Of a stretch of DNA of 64,000 bases, positions 7,535 to 16,045 are shown in pieces; the stretch's first letter is position 1, and every line of letters starts with the position of its first letter. The stretch is from Pseudomonadota bacterium. Its GTDB lineage: Bacteria; Pseudomonadota; Alphaproteobacteria; Sphingomonadales; Sphingomonadaceae. The notes under the pieces are model-generated. The model saw nothing but the letters and a program-made list of their open reading frames with translations, was not told the origin of the DNA and made no database searches. A program made the translations under genes and the position numbers. Where the stretch lies: positions 65,359-129,358 of the forward strand of contig JAEXFD010000027.1 of NCBI GenBank assembly GCA_023400405.1, read 5' to 3'.

Positions 7535-9835
7535 ATGAAGATCGCTTCGATCAAGGCCGCGCTGCTGCTCGGCACCGCTTTCGGCTCCGCGCTGCTTTCG
7601 GGCACCGCCTTCGCGCAGGACGTTTCGGACACCGACTCCGCCAACGAAATCGTCGTCACCGCGCAGCGCCGCCCCGAGAACCAGCAGGACGTGCCGGTGT
7701 CGGTCGCCGTCATCGGCGGGCAGGACGCGCGCGACTATGCCGCGAGCGGCGACGACACGCTGCTGACGCTGTCGGGCAAGGTTCCCGGCCTCTATGCCGA
7801 GACGACCACCGGCCGCATCTTCCCGCGCTTCTACATCCGCGGCCTCGGCAATATCGACTTCTATCTCGGCGCCTCGCAGCCGGTATCGATCATCCAGGAC
7901 GACGTGGTGCTCGAGCATGTCGTGCTCAAGTCGAACCCGGTCTATGACCTCGACCATGTCGAAGTGCTGCGTGGTCCGCAGGGCTCGCTGTTCGGCCGCA
8001 ATACCACCGCCGGTATCATCAAGTTCGATACCGTCCGCCCGAGCCTCGACGCGGTCAGCGCGCGCGGCACCGCCAGCTATGGCAGCTACAACAGTGTCAA
8101 CGTCGATTTCGGCGTCGGCGGCCCGCTCGGCAAGAATGTCGCCTACCGCATCTCCGGCCTCTATCAGCACCGCGACGATTACGTCGATAACGCCTATACC
8201 GGCACCAGCTTCGACGGTACGCGCGGCGGCAAGGACGTGATGGGCGGCTTCGACGAGCGCGACCTGCGCGTCCAGCTGCTCGCCAAGCCGAGCGCCGGCT
8301 GGACCAGCCTCTTCTCGGCGCATGCCCGCGCCTATCACGGCACGTCGACGCTGTTCCTGCGCAATGCGCTGAAAAAGGGCTCGAACGATGTGAGCAACGT
8401 CTCGCGGACCACCGTCCGCTATGACGAGGCGGCGAACAACCCGCAGGATTACGACACCTATGGCGGCTCGTGGAACAACAGCTTCGATCTGGGCGGCGGC
8501 ATCACGCTGACTTCGATCACGGCCTATGAGACGACGTCCGGCTATAGCCGCGGCGATACCGATGGCGGGGCGGCGGCCGATTTCGGCGGCGTCGGCTTCG
8601 GCGAATCGATGGGCCGGGTGCGCGATCTCGATCAGTGGACCCAGGAAGTCCGCATCGCCAATGACGGCGCCGGCCGCTTCAAGTGGCAGGTCGGCGGCAT
8701 GTATTTCGACAGCCGCGACATCACCGAATTCTATCAGCGCCGCTGGTTCCTGACCGCGCCGTTCGATCCGGCTAACCCGAACAGCAATAATCCCAACAAC
8801 TGGGTGCGGCTGCACGACGTCAACACCAGCTGGGCGCTGTTCGGCCAGGCGAGCTACGAGATCGCGCCGCGCCTGACCCTGACCGCCGGCGCCCGCGTGA
8901 CCGAGGACACCAAGACCACCGATCTGCTCAAGACGGCCGATAGCGGCACGGGCCAGGTGACCTATGGCGGCCGCCGCCACGTTCGCCTCTCCGACACCCA
9001 GCCCAGCTGGGACGTGAGCGCGCTCTACAAGGCGAGCGACGACCTCAGCGTCTATGCCCGCGTCGCGCGTGGTTTCCGCGGCCCGACCATCCAGGGCCGT
9101 TCGGCGGTGTTCAATTCGGACTTCACCACCGCGAATTCGGAGACGATCCTGTCCTGGGAAGCGGGCCTCAAGTCGAGCCTGCTCGACAATCGCGTCCGCT
9201 TCAACCTGACCGGCTTCTACTACACGGTCGACGACATCCAGCTGAACGGCAATGATTCGAACGGCAACGGCGTGTTGTTCAATGCCGACAAGGCCAAGGC
9301 CTATGGCGTGGAAGCCGAGCTCGAGCTGCACCCGGTGCGCAACTTCGCCGTGTCGCTGGGCGCCAGCTACCTGCACAGCGAAATCCAGGACAAGCGCGTC
9401 TATGCGCAGGTCTGCGCGCTCAGCGGCGTGGTCGTCTGCACGGTCGAGGATCCGACGATCAAGGTCGGCGCCAACACCTTCGCGCAGATCGATGGCAACC
9501 CGCTGCCCAACGCGCCCGAGTACAATCTGAATGCGGCGGCGCGCTACGACATCCCGGTGAGCGACAGCGGCAAGGTCTTCATCTCGACCGACTGGAACCT
9601 GCAGGGCTACACCAACTACGTGCTCTACAAGACCAAGGAGTTCTACTCCAACGGCAACTTCGAGGGCGGCCTGAAGATCGGTTACCAGGGGGGCAACGGC
9701 ACCTGGGAAATCGCCGCCTTCGCGCGCAACATCACCAATGAGAAGAACCTCAAGGGCGTGATCGAGAACTATATGGCCGCGGTGGTCAACGACCCGCGCG
9801 TCATCGGCATCTCGCTCACGGGCCGGACCAAGTAA
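7535..9835 (+). CDS. TonB-dependent outer-membrane receptor
   Basis: This is a 766-residue receptor starting at ATG 7535 (AGGGAAG upstream). A signal peptide ending FAQD is followed by the TonB box region EIVVTAQRR. Next come a plug domain (PGLYAETTTGRIFPRFYIRGLG, then VEVLRGPQGSLFGRNTTAG) and a C-terminal barrel ending in an aromatic-poor RTK. It imports a ligand across the outer membrane with TonB-ExbBD energy. It lies 141 bases after the second NadR-like kinase on the same strand, so it may be the outer-membrane port for a pyridine nucleoside; that is inference. I saw no TPP or cobalamin riboswitch motif in the leader. Confidence 0.9.
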   Translation: MKIASIKAALLLGTAFGSALLSGTAFAQDVSDTDSANEIVVTAQRRPENQQDVPVSVAVIGGQDARDYAASGDDTLLTLSGKVPGLYAETTTGRIFPRFYIRGLGNIDFYLGASQPVSIIQDDVVLEHVVLKSNPVYDLDHVEVLRGPQGSLFGRNTTAGIIKFDTVRPSLDAVSARGTASYGSYNSVNVDFGVGGPLGKNVAYRISGLYQHRDDYVDNAYTGTSFDGTRGGKDVMGGFDERDLRVQLLAKPSAGWTSLFSAHARAYHGTSTLFLRNALKKGSNDVSNVSRTTVRYDEAANNPQDYDTYGGSWNNSFDLGGGITLTSITAYETTSGYSRGDTDGGAAADFGGVGFGESMGRVRDLDQWTQEVRIANDGAGRFKWQVGGMYFDSRDITEFYQRRWFLTAPFDPANPNSNNPNNWVRLHDVNTSWALFGQASYEIAPRLTLTAGARVTEDTKTTDLLKTADSGTGQVTYGGRRHVRLSDTQPSWDVSALYKASDDLSVYARVARGFRGPTIQGRSAVFNSDFTTANSETILSWEAGLKSSLLDNRVRFNLTGFYYTVDDIQLNGNDSNGNGVLFNADKAKAYGVEAELELHPVRNFAVSLGASYLHSEIQDKRVYAQVCALSGVVVCTVEDPTIKVGANTFAQIDGNPLPNAPEYNLNAAARYDIPVSDSGKVFISTDWNLQGYTNYVLYKTKEFYSNGNFEGGLKIGYQGGNGTWEIAAFARNITNEKNLKGVIENYMAAVVNDPRVIGISLTGRTK

Positions 9836-9843
9836 GCCCGGCT

Positions 9844-10608
9844 TTAGTTGACGATCGATCGGAGCTCGGCGGCGCGCGGCGTCGCCGGGCCCTTTTCGTT
9901 TGCGCGCGCCGCGAAGGCGAGCGCGTCCGGCGTGGCGGCGCCGCTGCCGGTATTGTCGAAGATCACCCAGGCTTCGCCTGCGGCGGCTGTCGCCCGCGCT
10001 GCCCATTGATCGAGCGCCTCGGGCGGATAGAACGACCAATAGGGCTTGGGGCTGCCATGGAGCCGGAAATAGGCCAAGCCGTCCCAGCCGCCAGGCTCCG
10101 CCGCTTCGGGCACCGGCGCGGGATCGGCGGCGACGCGTGCGACGCGGTGGCGGGCGAGCAGGTCATTGGCTTCCGCGCCGAACCAGCCGGCGTTGCGCGG
10201 CTCGCAGGCGAGCTGGCCGCCGACGATCGCGCGCAACGCCGCGAAGAAGCGCTCCGCGACCGCCGCATCGAAGGCGAAGCGCGGCGGAAGCTGAACGAGC
10301 ACCGGCCCGCGTTTCTCGCCCAACCCGTCGACCTGCTCGGCGAACTCGGCCAGCGATCCTTCGCAATCGGCCAGCGCGGCTTCGTGGGTGATTGCCTTGG
10401 GCAGCTTCACGGCGAAGCGGAAATCGGGCGGCACGCTCGCCGCCCAGCGCTCATAGGTGGCGCGGCGGTGCGCGCGGTAGAAGCTCGTGTTGATCTCGGT
10501 CGCAGGGAAGCGAGCGGCGTAGCGCGCGAGGTTGCTTTCGCCCTCGGGGAAGGAATCGCGGACAGCGTGCGGGAGCGCCCAGGCGGCAGTGCCGTTGCGA
10601 AGCGTCAT
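9844..10608 (-). CDS. DUF72 domain-containing protein (YecE family)
   Basis: This is a 254-residue TIM-barrel-like protein. The family signatures INTSFYRAHRRATYERWA and FRFAVKLPKAITHE occur in the first 90 residues, and YFRLHGSP near residue 180 fits DUF72. The biochemical role of the family is unknown. It is convergent with the TonB receptor, with only eight bases between the stops, and divergent from lepA. Confidence 0.9.
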   Translation of the reverse strand: MTLRNGTAAWALPHAVRDSFPEGESNLARYAARFPATEINTSFYRAHRRATYERWAASVPPDFRFAVKLPKAITHEAALADCEGSLAEFAEQVDGLGEKRGPVLVQLPPRFAFDAAVAERFFAALRAIVGGQLACEPRNAGWFGAEANDLLARHRVARVAADPAPVPEAAEPGGWDGLAYFRLHGSPKPYWSFYPPEALDQWAARATAAAGEAWVIFDNTGSGAATPDALAFAARANEKGPATPRAAELRSIVN

Positions 10609-10676
10609 TCGGGCGCAATCCGCGACCGGCGCGGGGGGTTCCGGCGCCGCCTCGCTCCTGCTAACGCCGCGCGATC

Positions 10677-12470
10677 ATGGCGACCGAACTTTCCAAGATC
10701 CGCAACTTCTCGATCATCGCGCATATCGACCATGGCAAGTCGACCCTGGCCGACCGGCTGATCCAGCGCACCGGGGGCCTGTCCGACCGCGAGATGTCGG
10801 CGCAAGTCCTTGATAACATGGATATCGAGAAGGAGCGGGGGATCACCATCAAGGCGCAGACCGTGCGCCTGGAATGGAAGGGCCACGTCCTCAACCTGAT
10901 GGACACGCCGGGGCATGTCGACTTTGCCTATGAAGTCAGCCGCAGCCTGGCCGCGTGCGAAGGCGCGCTCCTCGTCGTCGATGCGGCGCAGGGCGTCGAG
11001 GCGCAGACGCTCGCCAATGTCTATCAGTCGATCGAGCATGATCATGAGATCATCCCGGTGATCAACAAGATCGACCTGCCCAGCGCCGAGCCGGAAAAGG
11101 TCAAGAACGAGATCGAGGAGATCATCGGCATCGACGCGTCGAACGCCGTCCTCGCCAGCGCCAAGTCGGGCATTGGCATCGACGAGATCCTCGACGCCGT
11201 GGTCGAGCGCATCCCCGCGCCCAAGGGCGATACCAATGCGCCCTTGAAGGCGATGCTGGTCGATAGTTGGTACGACCCCTATCTCGGCGTCGTCATCCTC
11301 GTCCGCGTGATCGACGGCACGATCCGCAAGGGCCAGCAGATCAAGTTCATGGCCGCCGGCACCACCCACCTGATCGACCGCGTCGGCGCCTTCACGCCCA
11401 AGATCGAGCAGCTGCCCGACCTCGGCCCCGGCGAGATCGGCTTCATCACCGCGCAGATCAAGGAAGTCGCCCAGGCACGCGTCGGCGACACGCTCACCGA
11501 CGCCAAGAAGCCCGCCGCCGAGCCGCTGCCGGGCTTCAAGGAAGTCCAGCCGGTCGTCTTCTGCGGCCTGTTCCCGGTCGATGCCAACGACTTCGAGAAG
11601 CTGCGCGAAAGCATCTCCAAGCTGCGCCTCAACGACGCCAGCTTCTCGTTCGAGATGGAAACCTCGGCCGCGCTCGGCTTCGGCTTCCGCTGCGGCTTCC
11701 TCGGCCTGCTCCACCTGGAGATCATCCAGGAGCGGCTGATGCGCGAATATGATCTCGACCTGATCACCACCGCCCCCTCGGTGGTCTACCAGATCGAGCT
11801 GACCCATGGTGGCGGACATATCGAGCTGCACAATCCCGCCGACATGCCCGAGCCGAACAAGATCGAGAGCATCTCAGAGCCGTGGATCCAGGCCGTAATC
11901 TATGTCCCCGACGAATATCTCGGCTCGGTGCTCAAGCTGTGCCAGGACCGGCGCGGCATCCAGAAGAACCTGACCTATGTCGGCGGCCGCGCGCAGGCGA
12001 CCTACGAGCTGCCGCTCAACGAAGTCGTGTTCGATTTCTATGACCGGCTCAAGTCGCTCTCCAAGGGCTATGCCAGCTTCGACTATGAGCAGATCGGCTA
12101 TCGCGAGGGCGACCTGGTCAAGATGGGTATCCTGGTCAATGAGGAGCCCGTCGACGCGCTCAGCATGATCGTCCACCGCTCGACCGCCGAGGTCCGCGGC
12201 CGCGGCATGGTCGAGCGGCTCAAGGAGCTGATCCCGAGGCACTTGTTCAAGATCCCGATCCAGGCAGCAATCGGCGGCAAGGTGATCGCGCGCGAAACGA
12301 TCAGCGCGATGCGCAAGGACGTGACCGCCAAATGCTATGGCGGCGACGCCACGCGCAAGCGCAAACTGCTGGAAAAGCAGAAGAAGGGCAAGGCGAAGAT
12401 GCGGGAATATGGCTCGGTCAGCATCCCGCAGGAAGCGTTCATCGCGGCGCTGCGGATGGGCGAGGAATAG
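10677..12470 (+). CDS. lepA: Elongation factor 4 (LepA), ribosomal back-translocase GTPase
   Basis: This is a 597-residue translational GTPase of normal length. G1 is AHIDHGKST (residues 15-23), G3 is DTPGH, G4 is NKID and G5 is SAKSG. The EF-G-like domains and the LepA-specific C-terminal domain follow, ending in the basic segment KRKLLEKQKKGKAKMR. It acts on stalled or misassembled ribosomes, probably at the membrane or in ribosome biogenesis. The sequence resembles sphingomonad LepA. It stands as a single gene. Confidence 0.98.
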   Translation: MATELSKIRNFSIIAHIDHGKSTLADRLIQRTGGLSDREMSAQVLDNMDIEKERGITIKAQTVRLEWKGHVLNLMDTPGHVDFAYEVSRSLAACEGALLVVDAAQGVEAQTLANVYQSIEHDHEIIPVINKIDLPSAEPEKVKNEIEEIIGIDASNAVLASAKSGIGIDEILDAVVERIPAPKGDTNAPLKAMLVDSWYDPYLGVVILVRVIDGTIRKGQQIKFMAAGTTHLIDRVGAFTPKIEQLPDLGPGEIGFITAQIKEVAQARVGDTLTDAKKPAAEPLPGFKEVQPVVFCGLFPVDANDFEKLRESISKLRLNDASFSFEMETSAALGFGFRCGFLGLLHLEIIQERLMREYDLDLITTAPSVVYQIELTHGGGHIELHNPADMPEPNKIESISEPWIQAVIYVPDEYLGSVLKLCQDRRGIQKNLTYVGGRAQATYELPLNEVVFDFYDRLKSLSKGYASFDYEQIGYREGDLVKMGILVNEEPVDALSMIVHRSTAEVRGRGMVERLKELIPRHLFKIPIQAAIGGKVIARETISAMRKDVTAKCYGGDATRKRKLLEKQKKGKAKMREYGSVSIPQEAFIAALRMGEE

Positions 12471-12581
12471 GCTCCCGCGGTTCTGCACGGCCGGAAAAAG
12501 TCGGGGCGCCGGGCCGGGGGGGCGGCGCGCGCCTGGCGGGTTTTCGCGGTCCGGTGCTGTCCGTCGGACCGCGGCAGCCCG

Positions 12582-13460
12582 TTAGTTCGCGGCCTTCTTC
12601 ACGTCGCCCTTGGCCATCGCCGAGACCAGGGCATTGCCGGAGCCGCTGAAATTGGCGGCGGGCAGCGTCGCGGTCTTGTCGCCGACCTTGACGAGCACCT
12701 GCTGAACGGCGCCGCGACCGGTGGTGCGGACCTGCTGGACCGTGCCGATCAGCTTGCCGCGCAGATCGCGCACCGGCATGCCGAGCGAAACCGGGAAGCT
12801 GCCGCTGCCGCTGCCACTGCCATTGGCCGCGGCCGAACCGGCCAGGGCGAGCGTGCCGTTGCCGAGCGACGCCGCGCCGTTCGCCGCACCGGAGGCGGCG
12901 CCGGCCACGTCCGGAGTCGCCGGCAAGGCATTGCGGGCGCGGGAGACGGTGTTGCCGGCCGTGTCCCGGGTGCGCCCGGCAATGGCGCCGGCCCGGTCAC
13001 GAAGCGTCGAGGCAGTGTCGCGGGTGCGACCGACCGCGTCTCCCGCGGCGCCGCGCACCGCATCGGTGCCGATCAGCTGGGCATCGGCGCTGCCGCTGGC
13101 CCGGCCGGAGGTCGAACCGCTGCCGCCGATGGTCCGATCGCCGATGCGGGCGGTGTCGCTCACCGTGCCATCGATCGCGCTGTCGTTCGAGACGCGGGCG
13201 TGGCCGCGCCGCGTGTCGACGCTCCGTTCGGTCCGGCTCGATCCCCGGACGCTGCCGAGCGTCTCGTTCGAGCTGGGCAGACGGCGCATCGAGCCGTCGA
13301 CCGTGCTGCCGAGCGAACCCATGCCTGAGCCGCCCAGGCCGCCGATGCTGCCACCAAGATTGCCGCCCAGGCCGCCGCCACCGCCGAGAAGCTGCGCCGA
13401 GGCGGGCGAAGCCGCAAGCGCGAGGGCGAAGAAGGCGCTGGTGCCAAGAAGCTTGATCAT
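12582..13460 (-). CDS. Secreted Gly/Ser-rich protein with PRC-barrel-like end, unknown function
   Basis: The protein is about 292 residues. I place the start at the second of two close ATGs (13460), because AGGGAG is well spaced for it. A signal peptide (LGTSAFFALALAASPASAQ) precedes a glycine-rich stretch (LLGGGGGLGGN). A long low-complexity Arg/Thr/Ala middle follows, with repeated GRTRDTA and DRAGAIAG units. The C-terminal 70 residues (GMPVRDLRGKLIGTVQQVR) look like a PRC-barrel-type beta domain. It is probably periplasmic or surface-exposed; no enzymatic motif is visible. It lies 76 bases downstream of the subtilase on the same strand. Confidence 0.75.
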   Translation of the reverse strand: MIKLLGTSAFFALALAASPASAQLLGGGGGLGGNLGGSIGGLGGSGMGSLGSTVDGSMRRLPSSNETLGSVRGSSRTERSVDTRRGHARVSNDSAIDGTVSDTARIGDRTIGGSGSTSGRASGSADAQLIGTDAVRGAAGDAVGRTRDTASTLRDRAGAIAGRTRDTAGNTVSRARNALPATPDVAGAASGAANGAASLGNGTLALAGSAAANGSGSGSGSFPVSLGMPVRDLRGKLIGTVQQVRTTGRGAVQQVLVKVGDKTATLPAANFSGSGNALVSAMAKGDVKKAAN

Positions 13461-13536
13461 TTCCATTCTCCCTAAAAGATGGTTCCGACATCAGGAGAAC
13501 GGTGGGGAAATCGCGTTTAATCCCGGCGGCCGAAAA

Positions 13537-14757
13537 TTATTTCGGCGGCGTCCGGCAGCTTTCGCACAGCACGCCCCGGCCATAGCGCCGGTCTCCCCGG
13601 CGGGCCTGTGCGTCCACGCGACCGAGTGCTGCGGAGAGGGCGGATGCGTCGGGCACCGGATAGGCGCGCGCGATCACGGCGGCCGCGAGCGGCGCCGCGA
13701 AGGAGGTGCCGCGCACCGGCATCGGCCGACCGCTCGCCGCCATCGCGATCATGTCGGCGCCCGGAGCGGCATAGTCGAGATGCGCCGCGCGGCCGGCCTC
13801 GATCAGCACCCGGCCGCGCGCATCGATGCCGGTCACCGCGATTACGCCGGGATAGGAGGCCGGATAGGCAGGCGGTGCGGCCGCGCCGTTATTGCCGACC
13901 GCGGCGACGAGCTGGGTCCCCCGCGCGCGGGCCGCCGCGATCACGCGGGCGAGCAAGGGATTGGCCGGCCCGGCGAGGCTGATCGTGACGACGCTCACCC
14001 GGTTCCGCACCATCCAGCCGATCGCCTTGGCGATGGCGGTCGCGTTGCCGCCGGCGGGATCGCTCCCATAGACGTCGGCCGAGGCAATGCGCGCACCGGG
14101 CAAGCCGCCGCGGATCGTGCCGGCACCGGCGATCAGCGACGCGACGGCCGTGCCATGGTCGTTGGCCCGCGGCGCGCCGCTCGCGAACCCCGCGGACAAG
14201 GCTGCACCGGCGACTCCGCCGTCGATCACGCCGACGAGCGGGCCGGTGCCTGGGGCGATCGGCGCGGGACGCCCTTCGGTTCGGCCGCTTTGGACGTGAA
14301 GCGGATCCGAAGTGACGTCGCGCGCGCCGAGCTTGCGGAGCTCGCGGATCGCGCGCGCCAGCGAACGCCCGTCAGGCACGGCGAGGCGGACGAAGCCGAT
14401 GCCGAGCACGTCCGATCGCTCGATCAAGCGGTAGCCCTTCCCCAAGGCGGCAGTCACCACCCGGTCGTCGGGATCGTCGATCACGATCTCGCCCGCGCGT
14501 GCGGGAAAACCTTGCGGATCGATCACGATGCGATCGGGGTGATCGCGGACGAGCTGGTTGAGGGCGGCCCGCCGCATCGCTTCGAGGCGACCTGCAGCAT
14601 CCGCCGCCATCGCGTCGACGTCCTGCCGCAGGCGATCGATCCCCGGCAGGTCGCCGCGGGGGATCGGCAGCGAAGGAAGCGGCGGTGCCAGCTGCGCGTG
14701 CGCCGGCAGGGTCGCGGCAAAGGCGATCGGGCCGAGGAGGATCCAAATGCGACGCAT
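13537..14757 (-). CDS. Secreted S8-family (subtilisin-like) serine peptidase
   Basis: This is a 406-residue subtilase with a signal peptide (IWILLGPIAFAATLPAHAQ). The catalytic triad is visible as Asp about 179 (VGVIDGGV), His about 201 (NDHGTAVASL) and Ser about 352 (RGTSFAAPLAA), with the oxyanion region VAAVGNNGAAAPPAYPASYP. The ATG at 14757 is preferred over one 18 bases upstream because AAGG is well placed for it. It is divergent from an ECF sigma/anti-sigma pair, and the shared promoter region carries two dyads, so the peptidase may be a target of, or act in, that sigma pathway. Confidence 0.9.
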   Translation of the reverse strand: MRRIWILLGPIAFAATLPAHAQLAPPLPSLPIPRGDLPGIDRLRQDVDAMAADAAGRLEAMRRAALNQLVRDHPDRIVIDPQGFPARAGEIVIDDPDDRVVTAALGKGYRLIERSDVLGIGFVRLAVPDGRSLARAIRELRKLGARDVTSDPLHVQSGRTEGRPAPIAPGTGPLVGVIDGGVAGAALSAGFASGAPRANDHGTAVASLIAGAGTIRGGLPGARIASADVYGSDPAGGNATAIAKAIGWMVRNRVSVVTISLAGPANPLLARVIAAARARGTQLVAAVGNNGAAAPPAYPASYPGVIAVTGIDARGRVLIEAGRAAHLDYAAPGADMIAMAASGRPMPVRGTSFAAPLAAAVIARAYPVPDASALSAALGRVDAQARRGDRRYGRGVLCESCRTPPK

Positions 14758-14772
14758 CACGAGCCTTTCTTG

Positions 14773-14823
14773 CACAATTTCGCGATTGTGAGGATGAAAC
14801 GGTACGCCCCATCCGTTTCATCC
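14773..14823. promoter_or_regulatory. Paired inverted repeats in the subtilase/ECF sigma divergent promoter
   Basis: CACAAT (14773-14778) pairs with ATTGTG (14785-14790). GGATGAAACGG (14792-14802) pairs perfectly with CCGTTTCATCC (14813-14823) across a 10-base gap. The larger dyad therefore presents TGAAAC, a common ECF -35-like element, on both strands. The region lies between the divergent starts, so it can serve both promoters; whether the dyad is a repressor site or back-to-back sigma-recognised promoters is not settled by sequence. Confidence 0.65.
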
Positions 14824-14843
14824 CTATCAAGAGGAATTTGGGC

Positions 14844-15329
14844 TTGGCGGCATTCGAAGACGATCTGCTGGCGCTGCTGCCGCGATTGCGTCGGTTTGCG
14901 CGAGCGCTCGCCCGCAATGCGGCAGATGCCGACGATCTGTGCCAGGTGACGCTCGAAAAGGCCTTGCTGGCGCGCGATCGCTGGCAGCCCGGCACGAGGA
15001 TGGACAGTTGGATGTACCGGATCATGCGCAACAGCTGGATCGACACCGCCCGCAGCCGGGCTCGCGCCGCGCAAACCTTCGTCGAGGAGGAGGCGGGGCT
15101 GGCGATCGGCAACGATGGCGGTATCGCCGCCCGCGCGATGCAGGGCGATATCGACGCGGCGATGCACGCGCTGCCAGACGAGCAGCGCGAGGCCGTGGCG
15201 CTCGTGCTGGTCGAGGGTCTGGCTTACAAGGAAGCGGCGGAGATCCTCGATATTCCGATGGGCACGCTGACCTCGCGGCTGGTGCGCGGGCGCCAGTCGC
15301 TGATGGCGCGGCTGGGAGAGGCGGCATGA
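14844..15329 (+). CDS. ECF (sigma-70 family) RNA polymerase sigma factor
   Basis: This is a 161-residue sigma factor with region 2 (LLALLPRLRRFARALARNAADADDLCQVTLEKAL) and region 4 (LPDEQREAVALVLVEGLAYKEAAEILDIPMGTLTSRLVRGR). I chose the TTG start at 14844, since AGGA lies eight bases upstream; no better ATG exists in frame. The stop overlaps the ATG of the anti-sigma gene (ATGA). The divergent dyad-bearing promoter suggests autoregulation. Confidence 0.92.
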   Translation: MAAFEDDLLALLPRLRRFARALARNAADADDLCQVTLEKALLARDRWQPGTRMDSWMYRIMRNSWIDTARSRARAAQTFVEEEAGLAIGNDGGIAARAMQGDIDAAMHALPDEQREAVALVLVEGLAYKEAAEILDIPMGTLTSRLVRGRQSLMARLGEAA

Positions 15330-16003
15330 CGATCGATCCGGAAATGCTGATGGCCTATGCCGATGGGGAACTTGGCCCGATCGAGGCCAAGCGAGTCGAG
15401 CGCGCGATCACGGAAGATCCCGAACTGGCCAAGCAGGTTGCGCAGCACAGGCACCTGCGGGCGGCGATGAACGCGCATTTCGCGCCGATCGCTGAGGAGC
15501 CGGTGCCGGATCGGCTCGCAGCGATGCTCCAGAGCCAGGTCGTGCCGCTGCCGCAGCGGGTGACGACCCGGGTGTGGCCCCGATGGGCCGGCGCCATCGC
15601 CGCGTCGCTCGTGCTCGGCCTCGCGATCGGCCATGGCTGGCAGGGCGGAGGCGATTTCCGGAGCCAGGACGGCCGGCTCTATGCCGCGGGTCGCCTTGCC
15701 TCGGCGCTCGATCGCCAGCTGGCGGCCAATGACGGTGCGGTGCGGACGCCGGTGAGCTTCCGAGAGGCGGGCGGTCGCTATTGCCGCGTCTTCACCTCGG
15801 CGAGCGCCGACGGGATCGCTTGCCGGGATCGCCAAGGTTGGGAGCTCGAGCAGACGCGAGCCGGTCGGGCTGCGGTGAAGAGCGCTTATGCCCAGGCCGG
15901 CTCTGCCGCGCCCGAACTGATGACGGCAGCGCAGGAGATGATGGCGGGCGAACCGCTCGACGCCGCGGCCGAGAGAAGCGCGCAGGCTGCCGGCTGGCGA
16001 TGA
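15326..16003 (+). CDS. Membrane anti-sigma factor of the ECF pair
   Basis: This is a 225-residue protein. The N-terminal cytoplasmic segment (MLMAYADGELGPIEAKRVERAI) has the helical anti-sigma form found in sphingomonads but lacks the zinc-finger H-x3-C-x2-C motif. One membrane helix lies near residues 87-103 (WAGAIAASLVLGLAIGH), followed by a periplasmic domain with two Cys residues (YCRVF, GIACRDR). It probably holds the sigma factor inactive until an envelope signal. Start and sigma stop overlap by four bases, consistent with strict co-translation. Confidence 0.88.
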   Translation: MTIDPEMLMAYADGELGPIEAKRVERAITEDPELAKQVAQHRHLRAAMNAHFAPIAEEPVPDRLAAMLQSQVVPLPQRVTTRVWPRWAGAIAASLVLGLAIGHGWQGGGDFRSQDGRLYAAGRLASALDRQLAANDGAVRTPVSFREAGGRYCRVFTSASADGIACRDRQGWELEQTRAGRAAVKSAYAQAGSAAPELMTAAQEMMAGEPLDAAAERSAQAAGWR

Positions 16004-16009
16004 TGTGAC

Positions 16010-16035
16010 GGGCGGGGAGCGCGCGTTCCCCGCCC
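16010..16035. terminator. Hairpin between convergent anti-sigma and TonB receptor genes
   Basis: GGGCGGGGA (16010-16018) pairs with TCCCCGCCC (16027-16035). It lies between the two convergent stops. There is no strong T-run on either side, so termination strength is uncertain. Confidence 0.55.
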
Positions 16036-16045
16036 GATCGCCGGA

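Noticed and set aside
4313..9835. A new redox pathway linking the ferredoxin reductase to the NAD-salvage genes
   Set aside because: The reductase is divergent from pnuC with its own promoter region, and no shared motif connects them; adjacency alone is weak evidence.
7220..10039. Long minus-strand frame opposite the TonB receptor
   Set aside because: The receptor on the plus strand has signal peptide, plug and barrel motifs; the antisense frame is composition-driven.
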